A stretch of 64,000 nt of DNA from Phycicoccus sp. CSK15P-2 (GTDB taxonomy: Bacteria; Actinomycetota; Actinomycetes; Actinomycetales; Dermatophilaceae). A program made the translations under genes and the position numbers. The first letter of the stretch is position 1. Each line of letters opens with the position of its first letter. Shown piece after piece: positions 11,272 through 19,696 of the stretch. Below the pieces are notes generated by a model. The model had not been told where the DNA came from. It was given only the letters and a program-made list of their open reading frames with translations, and did not search any database. The stretch lies in assembly GCF_016888005.1 (NCBI RefSeq), contig NZ_JAFDVE010000011.1:1-64000 (forward strand). Reading direction: 5' to 3'.

Positions 11272-12123
11272 TCAGCCCGCGATGCCGTCGAGGACCTCCC
11301 GCGTCCCTGCCCAGGCGTCGGTGCCGGTGTCGATCTGGTCCAGGTGGTCCCCGGGGACCTCGACGAGCGTGGCGTCGCCCCCGGCCGCCCGCGCCGCGTC
11401 GACGTAGGTCCGCGACTGCGCGAGCGGCACGGTGCCGTCGTCCGTGCCGTGCACGCACCACACCGGCACCTCGAGCGGTACCTGGGCGGTGGGGTCGGCC
11501 AGCGCGTAGGAGTCGGGCACCTCCTCGGGCGATCCGCCGACGAGCTCCTCCACCGCTCCCCCGCCGAGCCCCTCCTCGACGGCTCCGCGCAGGTCGAGCA
11601 CCCCGGCCTGCGAGACGGCGTGGGTGACTCGGACGCGCGCCGACGACCAGCGCCCGAGGCGCTCCCGACCGGCCGCCCACACCGCGAGCTGGCCCCCGGC
11701 GGAGTGGCCCAGGGTGACGACGGCACCGTCACCGAGGCCGACGCCGTCCAGGAGGTCGACCGCGGCGGAGACGTCGTCGAGGGTCGACGGGACACCGCCG
11801 CCGTTCCCGACCCGGCGGTACTCGACGTTGAGCGCGGCCCAGCCGCGGCCCGCGAGGTCCTCGGCGAGCGGCCGCCCCAGCGAGAGGTCGTAGCTCGCGA
11901 GCCAGAAGCCGCCGTGCAGGACGACGACGACCCCGCGCGGCGTCCCGGCGGGGCGGTACAGCTCGGCGACCTGGGAGGGGTCGCCGCCGTAGGTCAGCTG
12001 CCGCGGGCCGCCCTCGCCCTCGGACGGAGGCCTGCGGGGCTCGCCGCACGCGGACAGCCCGGCCACGGCCGCGAGACCCAGCGCCGTCCGGCGGGTCGGC
12101 CTGCTCGTCGCGCCCGGCCTCAT
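11272..12123 (-). CDS. Alpha/beta-hydrolase lipoprotein (BD-FAE/carboxylesterase-like)
   Basis: 283 residues. The N-terminus has twin arginines (TRRTALG), a hydrophobic stretch and a lipobox LSAC with Cys near residue 26, so it is probably a Tat-exported lipoprotein. The mature domain shows the oxyanion motif LHGGFW, nucleophile elbow GHSAGG, acid region HGTDDG and a C-terminal PGDHLDQ His, an esterase triad. The ATG at 12123 overlaps the stop of the methyltransferase gene (ATGA), so it is the last gene of the kimA-methyltransferase-hydrolase operon. Substrate unknown. Confidence 0.8.
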   Translation of the reverse strand: MRPGATSRPTRRTALGLAAVAGLSACGEPRRPPSEGEGGPRQLTYGGDPSQVAELYRPAGTPRGVVVVLHGGFWLASYDLSLGRPLAEDLAGRGWAALNVEYRRVGNGGGVPSTLDDVSAAVDLLDGVGLGDGAVVTLGHSAGGQLAVWAAGRERLGRWSSARVRVTHAVSQAGVLDLRGAVEEGLGGGAVEELVGGSPEEVPDSYALADPTAQVPLEVPVWCVHGTDDGTVPLAQSRTYVDAARAAGGDATLVEVPGDHLDQIDTGTDAWAGTREVLDGIAG

Positions 12124-13427
12124 GACGGGACCAGGTGCGCGACGCACTCGACGTGGTGGGTCATCGGGAAGGCGTCGAACGCCCGCAGCGACGCCAGCCG
12201 GTACCCGGCTTCGGTCAGCGTCCGGGTGTCCCGGGCGAGCGCGGCGGGGTCGCACGCGACGTACGCGACCGCCCGGGGACCCAGCGCCGCGACCTCGCGC
12301 ACGACGTCCGGGCCCGCTCCGGTCCGGGGCGGGTCGAGGACGACGACATCGGCACGGGTCGGCATCATCGGCGACCGCACGGGCCGCCGCCCCCGGTGCG
12401 GCCGTCTCCCCCGCGACGTCCGCCGCGGCACCCCGAACGCGTCGTCGACCCGGGCCCGGACCGGCAGGACCCACGGCAGGTCGGCGAGGTTGCGCTCGGC
12501 GTGCTCCGTGGCGTCCCGGTCGGCCTCCACCGCGACGACCTGCCCCGCGGGCCCGACCGCCTCGCCCAGAGCCGCGGAGAACAGCCCGACGCCCGAGTAG
12601 AGGTCCAGGGCCCGCTCCCCCGGCCGGACGTCGAGCCCCGCCATGACGGCGCCCACGAACGTCGCCGCCGCGCCGGGATGCACCTGCCAGAACCCGCGCG
12701 CGGCGACGCCGAAGTCGCGCGCCAGCCGCCCGCCGCCGTCCGCCCCGGCCCAGGACGCCTCGACCCGCTCCACGACGTCGGGGACGTCCTCCGGCACGCT
12801 GCCGCGCGGCCCCACCGGGACCGCCACCGGTGCGCCCGTCGCCGGCGCGACAGCGTCGACCGCCTCGGACCCCGGCCACTCGCGCCGCGTGACGTCCAGG
12901 CCCGCCACGCCCTCGCTCGCGATCCGGCAGTGGTCGATGCGGACGACCTCGTGCGACCGGTGCCGCCGCAGCCCGGCCCGACCCGACGCGTCCACGGCGT
13001 ACTCGACCCGGGTGCGCCACCCCAGCCCGTCGGCGTCCCCGGTCACCGGCTCGACGACGACGGCGACCTCGAGCCCGGCGAGCCGGGCCAGCTGCTCACG
13101 GACGACGTCCGCCTTCAGCTCGCGCTGCCGCGGCCGCGCGACGTGCTGGAGGTCGCAGCCCCCGCATCGCCCGGGCCCCGACCACGGACACGGCGGCGTG
13201 GTGCGGTCCGGCGAGGCCGTCAGCACCTCGACGGCGTCGGCGCGCACGAACCGCGACCCACCACCGAGCTCGGTGACCCGGGCCCGGACCAGCTCCCCGG
13301 GCAGGGCGTGCCGCACGAAGACGACCTGGCCCTCGTACCGGGCGACACAGTGGCCCCCGTGCGCGACGGCGCCGACGACGACCTCGACCTCGTCCCCGAC
13401 GGCGACGCCGGGTGCGCGGTCGGTCAT
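12120..13427 (-). CDS. Class I SAM-dependent RNA (uracil-C5) methyltransferase, TrmA/RlmCD family
   Basis: 435 residues. An N-terminal TRAM-like beta-barrel (about 8-65) is followed by a [4Fe-4S]-type cysteine set (CPWSGPGRCGGCDLQH), an SAM motif LDLYSGVGLFS, DPPRTGAG, and the catalytic Cys in VACDPAALARD. This is the architecture of 23S rRNA m5U methyltransferases; whether it targets U747, U1939 or tRNA U54 cannot be told. A roughly 20-residue Arg-rich insertion (RRTSRGRRPHRGRR) precedes the DPPR motif. It overlaps both neighbours by ATGA. It appears to correspond to Mycobacterium Rv2689c, whose neighbours match as well. Confidence 0.88.
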   Translation of the reverse strand: MTDRAPGVAVGDEVEVVVGAVAHGGHCVARYEGQVVFVRHALPGELVRARVTELGGGSRFVRADAVEVLTASPDRTTPPCPWSGPGRCGGCDLQHVARPRQRELKADVVREQLARLAGLEVAVVVEPVTGDADGLGWRTRVEYAVDASGRAGLRRHRSHEVVRIDHCRIASEGVAGLDVTRREWPGSEAVDAVAPATGAPVAVPVGPRGSVPEDVPDVVERVEASWAGADGGGRLARDFGVAARGFWQVHPGAAATFVGAVMAGLDVRPGERALDLYSGVGLFSAALGEAVGPAGQVVAVEADRDATEHAERNLADLPWVLPVRARVDDAFGVPRRTSRGRRPHRGRRPVRSPMMPTRADVVVLDPPRTGAGPDVVREVAALGPRAVAYVACDPAALARDTRTLTEAGYRLASLRAFDAFPMTHHVECVAHLVPS

Positions 13428-15427
13428 CCGCGCCGGACGTCGCCGACGACCGGGCCCTCGAAGCGGTCCTCGGCCCCCTCGGACGACGCGAGCTGCCACG
13501 GCACCGACGCCACCATGACGCCCGGGGTGAAGAGGAGGCGGGTACGCAGCCGCAGCGCGCTCTGGTTGTGCAGGACCTGCTCCCACCAGTGCCCCACGAC
13601 GTACTGCGGGATGTACACGACGATGAGGTCGCGCGGGTTCTCGGACCGGATGGAGCGGACGTAGTCGAGCACCGGCCGGGTGATCTCGCGGTACGGGCTG
13701 TCCAGCGCCTTGAGCGGCACCGGGATGTCGCGGCGGTCCCACTCGGCCTGCAGGGCCCCGGTCTCGTCCGGGTCGACGGCGACGGTCACGGCCTCGAGCA
13801 CCGACGGCCGGGTCGCCCGCGCGTAGGCCAGGGCCCGCAGGGTGGGCTTGTGGATCTTCGCGACGAGGACCATCGCGTGCACCCGCGAGGGCAGCATCGA
13901 GGCCTTGGTGTTGCTCTCCTCGACCCCGAGCTCGTCGCTCACGTGGTCGTAATGCTTGCGGATGCCCGTCATGACGAAGTAGAGGAAGACCATCGCCGCC
14001 ACCGCGAAGCCCGCGCCGTGGACGAACTTCGTCGCCAGGACGACGAGCAGCACGAGCCCGGACATCGTCGCGCCGACGCCGTTGATGACCCGGCTGCGGA
14101 GCATCCGGCTGCGGACCGCGGTGTCCTTCTCGACCCGCAGGTGGCGGTTCCAGTGCCGCACCATCCCGATCTGGGAGAGCGTGAACGACACGAACACCCC
14201 GACGATGTAGAGCTGGATGAGGCTGGTGACCTTGGCGTCGTAGACGACGACGAGGAAGACCGCACCGCCCGCGAGGATGAGGATCCCGTTGGAGAACGCG
14301 AGCCGGTCACCGCGGGTGTGCAGCTGGCGCGGCAGGAAGCCGTCGCGGGCGAGGATCGAGCCGAGCACGGGGAAGCCGTTGAACGCGGTGTTGGCGGCGA
14401 GCACGAGGATGAGGCCGGTGACGACCGAGACGAGCACGACCCCCGGGTGGAAGCCGTCGAAGACCGCCTTGGACACCTGGCCCATCACGGTGTCCTGCAC
14501 GTAGTCCTCGGGGACGAGCACGCCGTCGCGGGCCAGCTGTAGGTGCGGGTCCTCGGCGTACTTGATGCCGGTCCACCGCGCGAGGGCGATCATCGACATG
14601 AGCATGGTCACCGAGACCAGGCCCATCATGAGCAGCGTCGTCGCGGCGTTGCGGCCCTTCGGCTTGCGGAAGGCCGGCACGCCGTTGCTGATGGCCTCGA
14701 CCCCGGTGAGGGCGGCACAGCCGGACGAGAACGCGCGCAGCAGGAGGAACACCATGGCGAACGAGCCGATGGTCTCGTAGCCCGGCTCGGGCATGAGCTC
14801 GAGGTCGGCGCTCTCGGCGAGCGGCAAGGAGCCGGTGACCTCCCGGACGAAGCCCACGGCCGCCATCCCGAGGACGGTGGCCATGAAGAGGTACGTGGGG
14901 ATCGCGAACGCCGTCCCCGACTCGCGCACCCCGCGCAGGTTCATCGCGGTGAGGAGCACGATGATCCCGACCGCCCAGACCGCCTCGTGGCCCCGGACGA
15001 ACGAGAACGCGGACGCGGCGTTCTGCACGCCGGCGGACACCGACACGGCGACGGTGAGCACGTAGTCGACGAGGAGGGCGCTCGCCACGCCCAGCCCGGC
15101 CTTGGGCCCGAGGTTCACGCTCGCGACCTCGTAGTCGCCTCCGCCGGAGGGGTAGGCGCGCACGTTCTGGCGGTAGCTCGTGATGACGACCGCCATGACG
15201 ACGACCACGACGAGGGCGATCTTCCACGACTGGGTCAGGGCAAGTGCGCCACCGGCGAACCCCAGGGTGAGCAGGATCTCGTCCGGAGCGTAGGCGACCG
15301 AGGACAGGGCGTCGCTCGCGAAGACCGGGAGCGCGAGCTTCTTGGGCAGCAGGGTCTCGCCGAGCCGGTCGCTGCGCATCGCCCGGCCCACGAGAACGCG
15401 CTTGACGACACGACCGGGTGTGGACAC
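13424..15427 (-). CDS. KimA-type potassium importer (APC superfamily)
   Basis: 667 residues: about 12 membrane segments in the first 480, then a cytosolic C-terminal domain. Alignment from memory with Bacillus KimA is strong: ASDALSSVAYAPDEIL, SYRQNVRAYPSGGGDY, FSSGCAALTGVEAISNG, LVLAANTAFNGFP, TRGDRLAFSNG and, in the tail, WWEQVLHNQSALRLR. KimA is a proton-coupled K+ importer inhibited by c-di-AMP. Two TrkA/RCK genes are divergently transcribed from the same promoter region, which fits potassium transport rather than amino acids. The GTG at 15427 lies 7 nt after a TACAGT -10 (leaderless). First gene of a three-gene overlapping operon; an Rv2690c counterpart by position. Confidence 0.82.
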   Translation of the reverse strand: MSTPGRVVKRVLVGRAMRSDRLGETLLPKKLALPVFASDALSSVAYAPDEILLTLGFAGGALALTQSWKIALVVVVVMAVVITSYRQNVRAYPSGGGDYEVASVNLGPKAGLGVASALLVDYVLTVAVSVSAGVQNAASAFSFVRGHEAVWAVGIIVLLTAMNLRGVRESGTAFAIPTYLFMATVLGMAAVGFVREVTGSLPLAESADLELMPEPGYETIGSFAMVFLLLRAFSSGCAALTGVEAISNGVPAFRKPKGRNAATTLLMMGLVSVTMLMSMIALARWTGIKYAEDPHLQLARDGVLVPEDYVQDTVMGQVSKAVFDGFHPGVVLVSVVTGLILVLAANTAFNGFPVLGSILARDGFLPRQLHTRGDRLAFSNGILILAGGAVFLVVVYDAKVTSLIQLYIVGVFVSFTLSQIGMVRHWNRHLRVEKDTAVRSRMLRSRVINGVGATMSGLVLLVVLATKFVHGAGFAVAAMVFLYFVMTGIRKHYDHVSDELGVEESNTKASMLPSRVHAMVLVAKIHKPTLRALAYARATRPSVLEAVTVAVDPDETGALQAEWDRRDIPVPLKALDSPYREITRPVLDYVRSIRSENPRDLIVVYIPQYVVGHWWEQVLHNQSALRLRTRLLFTPGVMVASVPWQLASSEGAEDRFEGPVVGDVRRG

Positions 15428-15434
15428 GGGGACC

Positions 15435-15508
15435 ACTGTAGGCAGTGCCGGGCGCCACGGCGCGCACCATCCGGTCCACGGTTCCGGCACGCCACGCCGT
15501 AGTAGCGT
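15435..15508. promoter_or_regulatory. Divergent leaderless promoters of kimA-like and trkA genes
   Basis: Minus strand: TACAGT (complement of 15435-15440) then 7 nt to the GTG at 15427. Plus strand: TAGCGT (15503-15508) then 7 nt to the GTG at 15516. Both genes lack Shine-Dalgarno sites, so both mRNAs are probably leaderless. Confidence 0.6.
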
Positions 15509-15515
15509 CGGCGTC

Positions 15516-16178
15516 GTGCACTTCGTCATCATGGGCTGCGGCCGGGTGGGCGCGTCTCTGGCCCGGGCCATCGAGGCCACCGGTCACGACGTCGCCGTCA
15601 TCGACCAGGACGAGGCGTCCTTCCGCCGGCTCGGAGCCTCCTTCGAGGGGCGGACGGTCACCGGTGTGGGCTTCGACCGCGACTGCCTGCGCGACGCCGG
15701 CATCGAGGACGCCTACGCGTTCGCCGCGGTCTCCAGCGGCGACAACTCCAACATCCTCGCCGCCCGGGTCGCGCGGGAGAAGTACGGCGTCGAGAACGTC
15801 GTCGCCCGCATCTACGACCCGGGCCGCGCCGAGATCTACCAGCGTCTCGGCATCCCCACGGTCGCCACGGTGAAGTGGACGAGCGACCAGATGCTGCGCC
15901 GGCTGCTCCCCCAGGGCCACGTGCCGGAGTTCACCGACCCCTCGGGCCGGGTCGTCATGGCCGAGATGCCGGTGTCCTCTGAGTGGATCGGCCGACGAGT
16001 CGCCGAGATCGAGGAGGCGACGGGCGGGCGCATCGCCTACCTGACCCGGCTCGGCGACGGCTTCCTCCCCGACGCCGAGACCGTGTACCAGGAGGGTGAC
16101 CTCGTCCACCTCGCGCTCCGGCGCGACGACCTCGCCGCCGCGGAGCGCGTCCTGGACGCCGCACCGCCGGCCCCCTGA
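15516..16178 (+). CDS. TrkA-family potassium uptake regulatory protein (CeoB-like)
   Basis: 220 residues: an RCK_N Rossmann domain with the NAD-binding GCGRVGASLARA at the start, ending in D-Q-D at the second strand, and an RCK_C domain after about 140. Such proteins gate K+ transporters in response to nucleotides. No TrkH/KtrB channel gene is adjacent; the divergent KimA-type importer is the nearest possible partner. It is followed 17 nt later by a second TrkA gene. Mycobacterium ceoB-ceoC have the same position. Confidence 0.9.
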   Translation: MHFVIMGCGRVGASLARAIEATGHDVAVIDQDEASFRRLGASFEGRTVTGVGFDRDCLRDAGIEDAYAFAAVSSGDNSNILAARVAREKYGVENVVARIYDPGRAEIYQRLGIPTVATVKWTSDQMLRRLLPQGHVPEFTDPSGRVVMAEMPVSSEWIGRRVAEIEEATGGRIAYLTRLGDGFLPDAETVYQEGDLVHLALRRDDLAAAERVLDAAPPAP

Positions 16179-16195
16179 CCGGAAGGCCACCCGTC

Positions 16196-16882
16196 ATGCG
16201 CGTCGTCATCGCCGGAGCCGGCAGCGTGGGCCGCTCGATCGCCCGCGAGCTGATCCGCAACGGCCACACCGTGCTCCTCGTCGACCGCGAGGCCGACAGC
16301 GAGCGCGTGTCGAAGGTGCCCGACGCCAGCTGGCTGCAGGCCGACGCCTGCGAGATCGAGGCGCTCTCGGAGGCGGGCCTGGCCGACTGCGACGTCGTCG
16401 TCGCCGCGACCGGCGACGACAAGGTCAACCTCGTGCTCTCCCTGCTCGCCAAGACCGAGTTCGGCGTGCCACGCACCGTCGCCCGGGTCAACAACCCGAA
16501 GAACGAGTGGATGTTCGACGAGGCATGGGGTGTCGACGTCGCGGTCTCGACGCCCCGGCTCATGACCGCCCTCGTCGAGGAGGCCGTGAGCGTCGGCGAC
16601 CTCGTGCGCATCTTCGAGTTCCAGCAGGGCCGCGCGATGATGGTCGAGATGACCCTGCCGGTGGGGTCGCCCCTCACGGGCGCGCGGGTCGGGGACGTGC
16701 CCTTCCCCGGCGACACCGTGCTCACCGGCATCATCCGCGACGGCTCCCCCATCGCCCCCAGCCGCGACGACGCCCTCGAGCCCCTGGACGAGCTGCTCTT
16801 CATCACCACTCCCGAGGCCGAGTCCGAGCTCGAGACGATGCTCAGCCCGGGCGAGCGGCAGGCGCGCGAGCAGGAGGAATGA
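16196..16882 (+). CDS. TrkA-family potassium uptake regulatory protein (CeoC-like)
   Basis: 228 residues, the second RCK protein of the pair. The N-terminal GAGSVGRSIARELI is the nucleotide-binding loop, VDRE ends the second strand, and RCK_C follows from about 140. GGAAGG lies before the ATG. The two proteins probably form a heteromeric ring. Its stop is only 4 bp from the convergent DUF3159 gene. Confidence 0.9.
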   Translation: MRVVIAGAGSVGRSIARELIRNGHTVLLVDREADSERVSKVPDASWLQADACEIEALSEAGLADCDVVVAATGDDKVNLVLSLLAKTEFGVPRTVARVNNPKNEWMFDEAWGVDVAVSTPRLMTALVEEAVSVGDLVRIFEFQQGRAMMVEMTLPVGSPLTGARVGDVPFPGDTVLTGIIRDGSPIAPSRDDALEPLDELLFITTPEAESELETMLSPGERQAREQEE

Positions 16883-16886
16883 GGCC

Positions 16887-17597
16887 TCAGGCGTCCAGGG
16901 CCGGCTCGTCGTCCGCTCCCGGCCCCTGCTCGGGCTCGAGCGGCGTGTGGCCCGAGACGAGCAGCCATCCCATGACGGCGATGCCGGTGACCCACAGCGG
17001 CCAGCCGAGGGCCACCTTGGCGATGCCGAGCGAGGTCACCCGGTCCGCGAGGTAGAGGGGGACCATGACGGCGAGCCGGACGACGTAGATCGCGACGAGC
17101 ACCCAGGTGAGCCGCGAGCACACCCGGACCATGCCGCGGTCACGCCTCCAGGCGAAGGGGTCCTCCTTCATCCGCGGGTCGCCCGCGCCGACGAGGAAGC
17201 CGAGGAAGGGCCACCGGGCGAGGATCGAGACGACCGTGGCGACGAGGTACGCGGCGTTGGTCAGCAGGCCCGGCACGAACGCGTCGCGGGCCTCGCCGGA
17301 CCGCCAGGCGAAGAACGCGGCGACCGCGGTCGCGACGAGCGCACCGAGGACGTGCTGCAGCGAGGACCGCTGGACGACCCGGACCACGGCCAGCACGACG
17401 GCCACCCCGACGGCGGCGACGGCCGCGGCCGTGACGTCGTGGTCGGAGATGGTCCACCAGGCGACGAACACGACGGTCGGGAGCGCGGTCTCGACCGAGC
17501 CACGCCAGCCGCCGAGCGCGGTCGAGAGCCGATGCCGGATCAGCGCCTCGACCGTGTCGGCCGAGGTCGCGGCACGGGTGTCGGGCTCGCTCGTCAC
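16887..17597 (-). CDS. DUF3159 multi-pass membrane protein
   Basis: 236 residues with five or six hydrophobic segments (e.g. TALPTVVFVAWWTI, VAAVGVAVVLAVVRVV, LVATAVAAFFAW, VLVAIYVVRLAVMVPLYL). DUF3159 proteins are actinobacterial with no firm function; Rv2693c is the counterpart by synteny. The GTG start overlaps the stop of the OB-fold gene (GTGA at 17597-17594), so it is translated with it. Last gene of the DUF3710-OB-DUF3159 set. Confidence 0.85.
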   Translation of the reverse strand: MTSEPDTRAATSADTVEALIRHRLSTALGGWRGSVETALPTVVFVAWWTISDHDVTAAAVAAVGVAVVLAVVRVVQRSSLQHVLGALVATAVAAFFAWRSGEARDAFVPGLLTNAAYLVATVVSILARWPFLGFLVGAGDPRMKEDPFAWRRDRGMVRVCSRLTWVLVAIYVVRLAVMVPLYLADRVTSLGIAKVALGWPLWVTGIAVMGWLLVSGHTPLEPEQGPGADDEPALDA

Positions 17598-17953
17598 TGC
17601 TTCGGGATGATCTCGTAGGCGGGGTTGAAGATCGTCGGCTGCCCCTTGAACAGCGCGACCCGCCCACGGGCCCGCAGGAACGTCCCGGGCTGGATCCCCC
17701 CGATGGCGCGCCGTCCGACCCACACGAGGTTGACCGACCCCTTGCCGTCCCACAGCTCCGCGACGAGCGCCGGCACGCTGCGACGCGGGGGCAGGGTGAC
17801 GGTCCGGACGGTGCCGCAGACACAGGCGGGGTAGCGCGGTGCGAGAGCGGTGAGGTCGTCGCCGCCCTCGGTGTACGACTGCTCGCGCACCTCGTCCGCC
17901 TCGGCCTCCATCGGCGTCCGGGCGAAGTCACGCAGCCGCTCGCGCAGGCTCAT
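17594..17953 (-). CDS. OB-fold nucleic-acid-binding protein
   Basis: 119 residues. The central strands VCGTVRTVTL, LVAELWDGKGSVNLVWVGRR, FLRARGRVALF and FNPAYEII match the OB fold of the RecG/AspRS anticodon-type family (Rv2694c-like). Its ATG shares one base with the DUF3710 stop (TGATG) and its stop overlaps the DUF3159 GTG. Binding to DNA or RNA is inferred from the fold only. Confidence 0.85.
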   Translation of the reverse strand: MSLRERLRDFARTPMEAEADEVREQSYTEGGDDLTALAPRYPACVCGTVRTVTLPPRRSVPALVAELWDGKGSVNLVWVGRRAIGGIQPGTFLRARGRVALFKGQPTIFNPAYEIIPKQ

Positions 17954-18711
17954 CAGCGGACCTCGGTGATCTCGGGACCACGCTCGAAGGGGTCGATGCC
18001 CGGGGCGTCGTCCTCCTCGTCCCCGGGCTCCCCGTCCTCCGACGTCTCCGGCCGGGCGTCCTGCGGAAGCTGCAGCGGGAGGAGCTCGCGAGGGGCCATC
18101 GGCTCCACGCCGCGGACGACGACGACACCACGGAGGACCTCGAGCAGCGGCTCGGCCGCGGCGTCGTCGATGGCGGCGCGGCCGGACAGCACCCCGCGGA
18201 GGAACCAGCGCGGCCCGTCGACCCCGACGAACATCGCCGGGGCGAAGACCGTGCGGCCGTCCGGGCCGGTGGACGGCATCCGGGTGCGCAGCGCGGTCCC
18301 GAGCGGCCCGTCCGTCTCCTCGACCGTCCCGCCCTGGGTCTCGACGGCACCCGCGATCTCGGTGCGGATCTCCTGCCACAGACCGCTGGAGCGCGGTGCC
18401 GCGAACGCCTGCAGCTGCAGGGCGGACTCGCCGAGGACGGCCGTCACGGCGTTGACCTGCTGGGTGGCCTGCTCGACCTCGAGCCGCAGCTCCATGCCCG
18501 GGACCCCGGTGACCCACAGCGCGCCGAGGTCGAGCCGGCCGTCACGACCGTCGACCTCGGTGACGTCGTACGGGCCGCCGGTGCGCTCCGGGGTCTCGGG
18601 GGCGTCGTCCACCGGCTCGGCGTCGGTCTCCGTGGGCTCGACGGCGGCCTGCTCGGCCGCGGTGTCGTCGGCGCCACGGCCGGCGTCCTTGTTCCTGCGG
18701 AAGATGCTCAC
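17953..18711 (-). CDS. DUF3710 domain protein
   Basis: 252 residues. An acidic, low-complexity N-terminus (MSIFRRNKDA then Glu/Asp/Thr-rich to about 48) precedes the DUF3710 domain (GPYDVTEVDGRDGRLDLGALWV through the GVEPMAPRELLPL strand), and the tail is again acidic. Function unknown in the family (Rv2696c). It lies 35 nt downstream of dut and begins the overlapping trio with the OB-fold and DUF3159 genes. Confidence 0.87.
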   Translation of the reverse strand: MSIFRRNKDAGRGADDTAAEQAAVEPTETDAEPVDDAPETPERTGGPYDVTEVDGRDGRLDLGALWVTGVPGMELRLEVEQATQQVNAVTAVLGESALQLQAFAAPRSSGLWQEIRTEIAGAVETQGGTVEETDGPLGTALRTRMPSTGPDGRTVFAPAMFVGVDGPRWFLRGVLSGRAAIDDAAAEPLLEVLRGVVVVRGVEPMAPRELLPLQLPQDARPETSEDGEPGDEEDDAPGIDPFERGPEITEVR

Positions 18712-18746
18712 GTCGGTGCGGTCCTCGGGTCGGTCGGTCGGTCGGG

Positions 18747-19226
18747 TCAGGCGGCGTCGGACGGGCCGAAGCCGCCGGTGGACCCGTGCCCAGTCTCCCC
18801 CCGGGCGCTCTCCGGAAGCGAATCGGCCTCGGCGAAGTCGGCGTGCAGGTACTCCTGCACGACGAGCTGGGCGATGCGGTCACCGACCCGCACGGTGAAC
18901 GTGTCGCGCGGGTCGAGGTTCACGAGGTTGACGAGCACCTCACCGCGGTAGCCGGAGTCGACGGTCCCGGGCGCGTTCACGACCGACACGCCGTGCCGGG
19001 CGGCGAGGCCGGAACGTGGGTGGACCAGCCCGACCGTGCCGGGCGGGAGGGCCAGGGCGATGCCCGTGGGGACCAGGGCTCGCTCCCCGGGGCCGAGCGT
19101 GACCTCGGCGACGCTCGCGAGGTCGGCACCGGCGTCGCCGTCGGTGCTGTAGCGCGGGAGCACCGCGTCGCGGTGCAGCCGCCGGACGGTGACCGGGACG
19201 CGGGCCGGTGCTGCCACCTCGTGCAT
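18747..19226 (-). CDS. dut: Deoxyuridine 5'-triphosphate nucleotidohydrolase (dUTPase)
   Basis: Hydrolyses dUTP to dUMP and PPi, keeping uracil out of DNA and supplying dUMP. 159 residues, trimeric type. All five motifs are present: DAGADLAS (31-38), PRSGLA (70-75), NAPGTVDSGYRGE (84-96), GDRIAQL (115-121) and the C-terminal P-loop-like ETGHGSTGGFG (144-154). The ATG at 19226 follows a GGGG-rich site. It sits 11 nt below DUF4193 in the same direction, as in mycobacteria. Confidence 0.97.
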   Translation of the reverse strand: MHEVAAPARVPVTVRRLHRDAVLPRYSTDGDAGADLASVAEVTLGPGERALVPTGIALALPPGTVGLVHPRSGLAARHGVSVVNAPGTVDSGYRGEVLVNLVNLDPRDTFTVRVGDRIAQLVVQEYLHADFAEADSLPESARGETGHGSTGGFGPSDAA

Positions 19227-19237
19227 CCCCACGCCCC

Positions 19238-19537
19238 TCAGGCCGCGCACTCCGTGCACACGTAGACCCCGCCCTTGTCGCTCGCGAGCTGGCTCACGTG
19301 GTGCACGAGGAAGCACCTCGAGCAGGTGAACTCGTCCGCCTGGCGCGGCAGGACCCGCACCGAGAGCTCCTCGCCGGACAGGTCCGCACCCGGGAGCTCG
19401 AAGCCCTCGGCCTGTTCCGTCTCGTCGACGTCGACGCTCGAGGAGCGCTTGTCGACGCGACGGTTCTTGAGCTCCTCGATGGAGTCCTCGTTGATGTCGT
19501 CGTCGGTCTTGCGCGGTGCGTCGTAGTCGGTTGCCAT
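19238..19537 (-). CDS. DUF4193 small zinc-ribbon-like protein
   Basis: 99 residues, highly acidic first half (KTDDDINEDSIEELKNRR) and a C-terminal four-cysteine knuckle CSRC...CTEC in the last 30 residues, likely zinc binding. Rv2699c is the counterpart by synteny. Function is unknown. It heads the DUF4193-dut-DUF3710-OB-DUF3159 run; the 159-bp space before it should hold the promoter. Confidence 0.9.
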   Translation of the reverse strand: MATDYDAPRKTDDDINEDSIEELKNRRVDKRSSSVDVDETEQAEGFELPGADLSGEELSVRVLPRQADEFTCSRCFLVHHVSQLASDKGGVYVCTECAA

Positions 19538-19696
19538 CGTGGATGTCCACCCTTCGTCGTGCCAGTCGGCCCTGACAACGCACGGCGACCTCGGTTCGTG
19601 CCCACCGGACTCGCCGTGCGCGGAGATTGTGCACCATCGCCAGACGCCGCGCCACGCGGGGTCGCGGCGTGGACCGCAGGCCCCCGAAAGCGCTGG

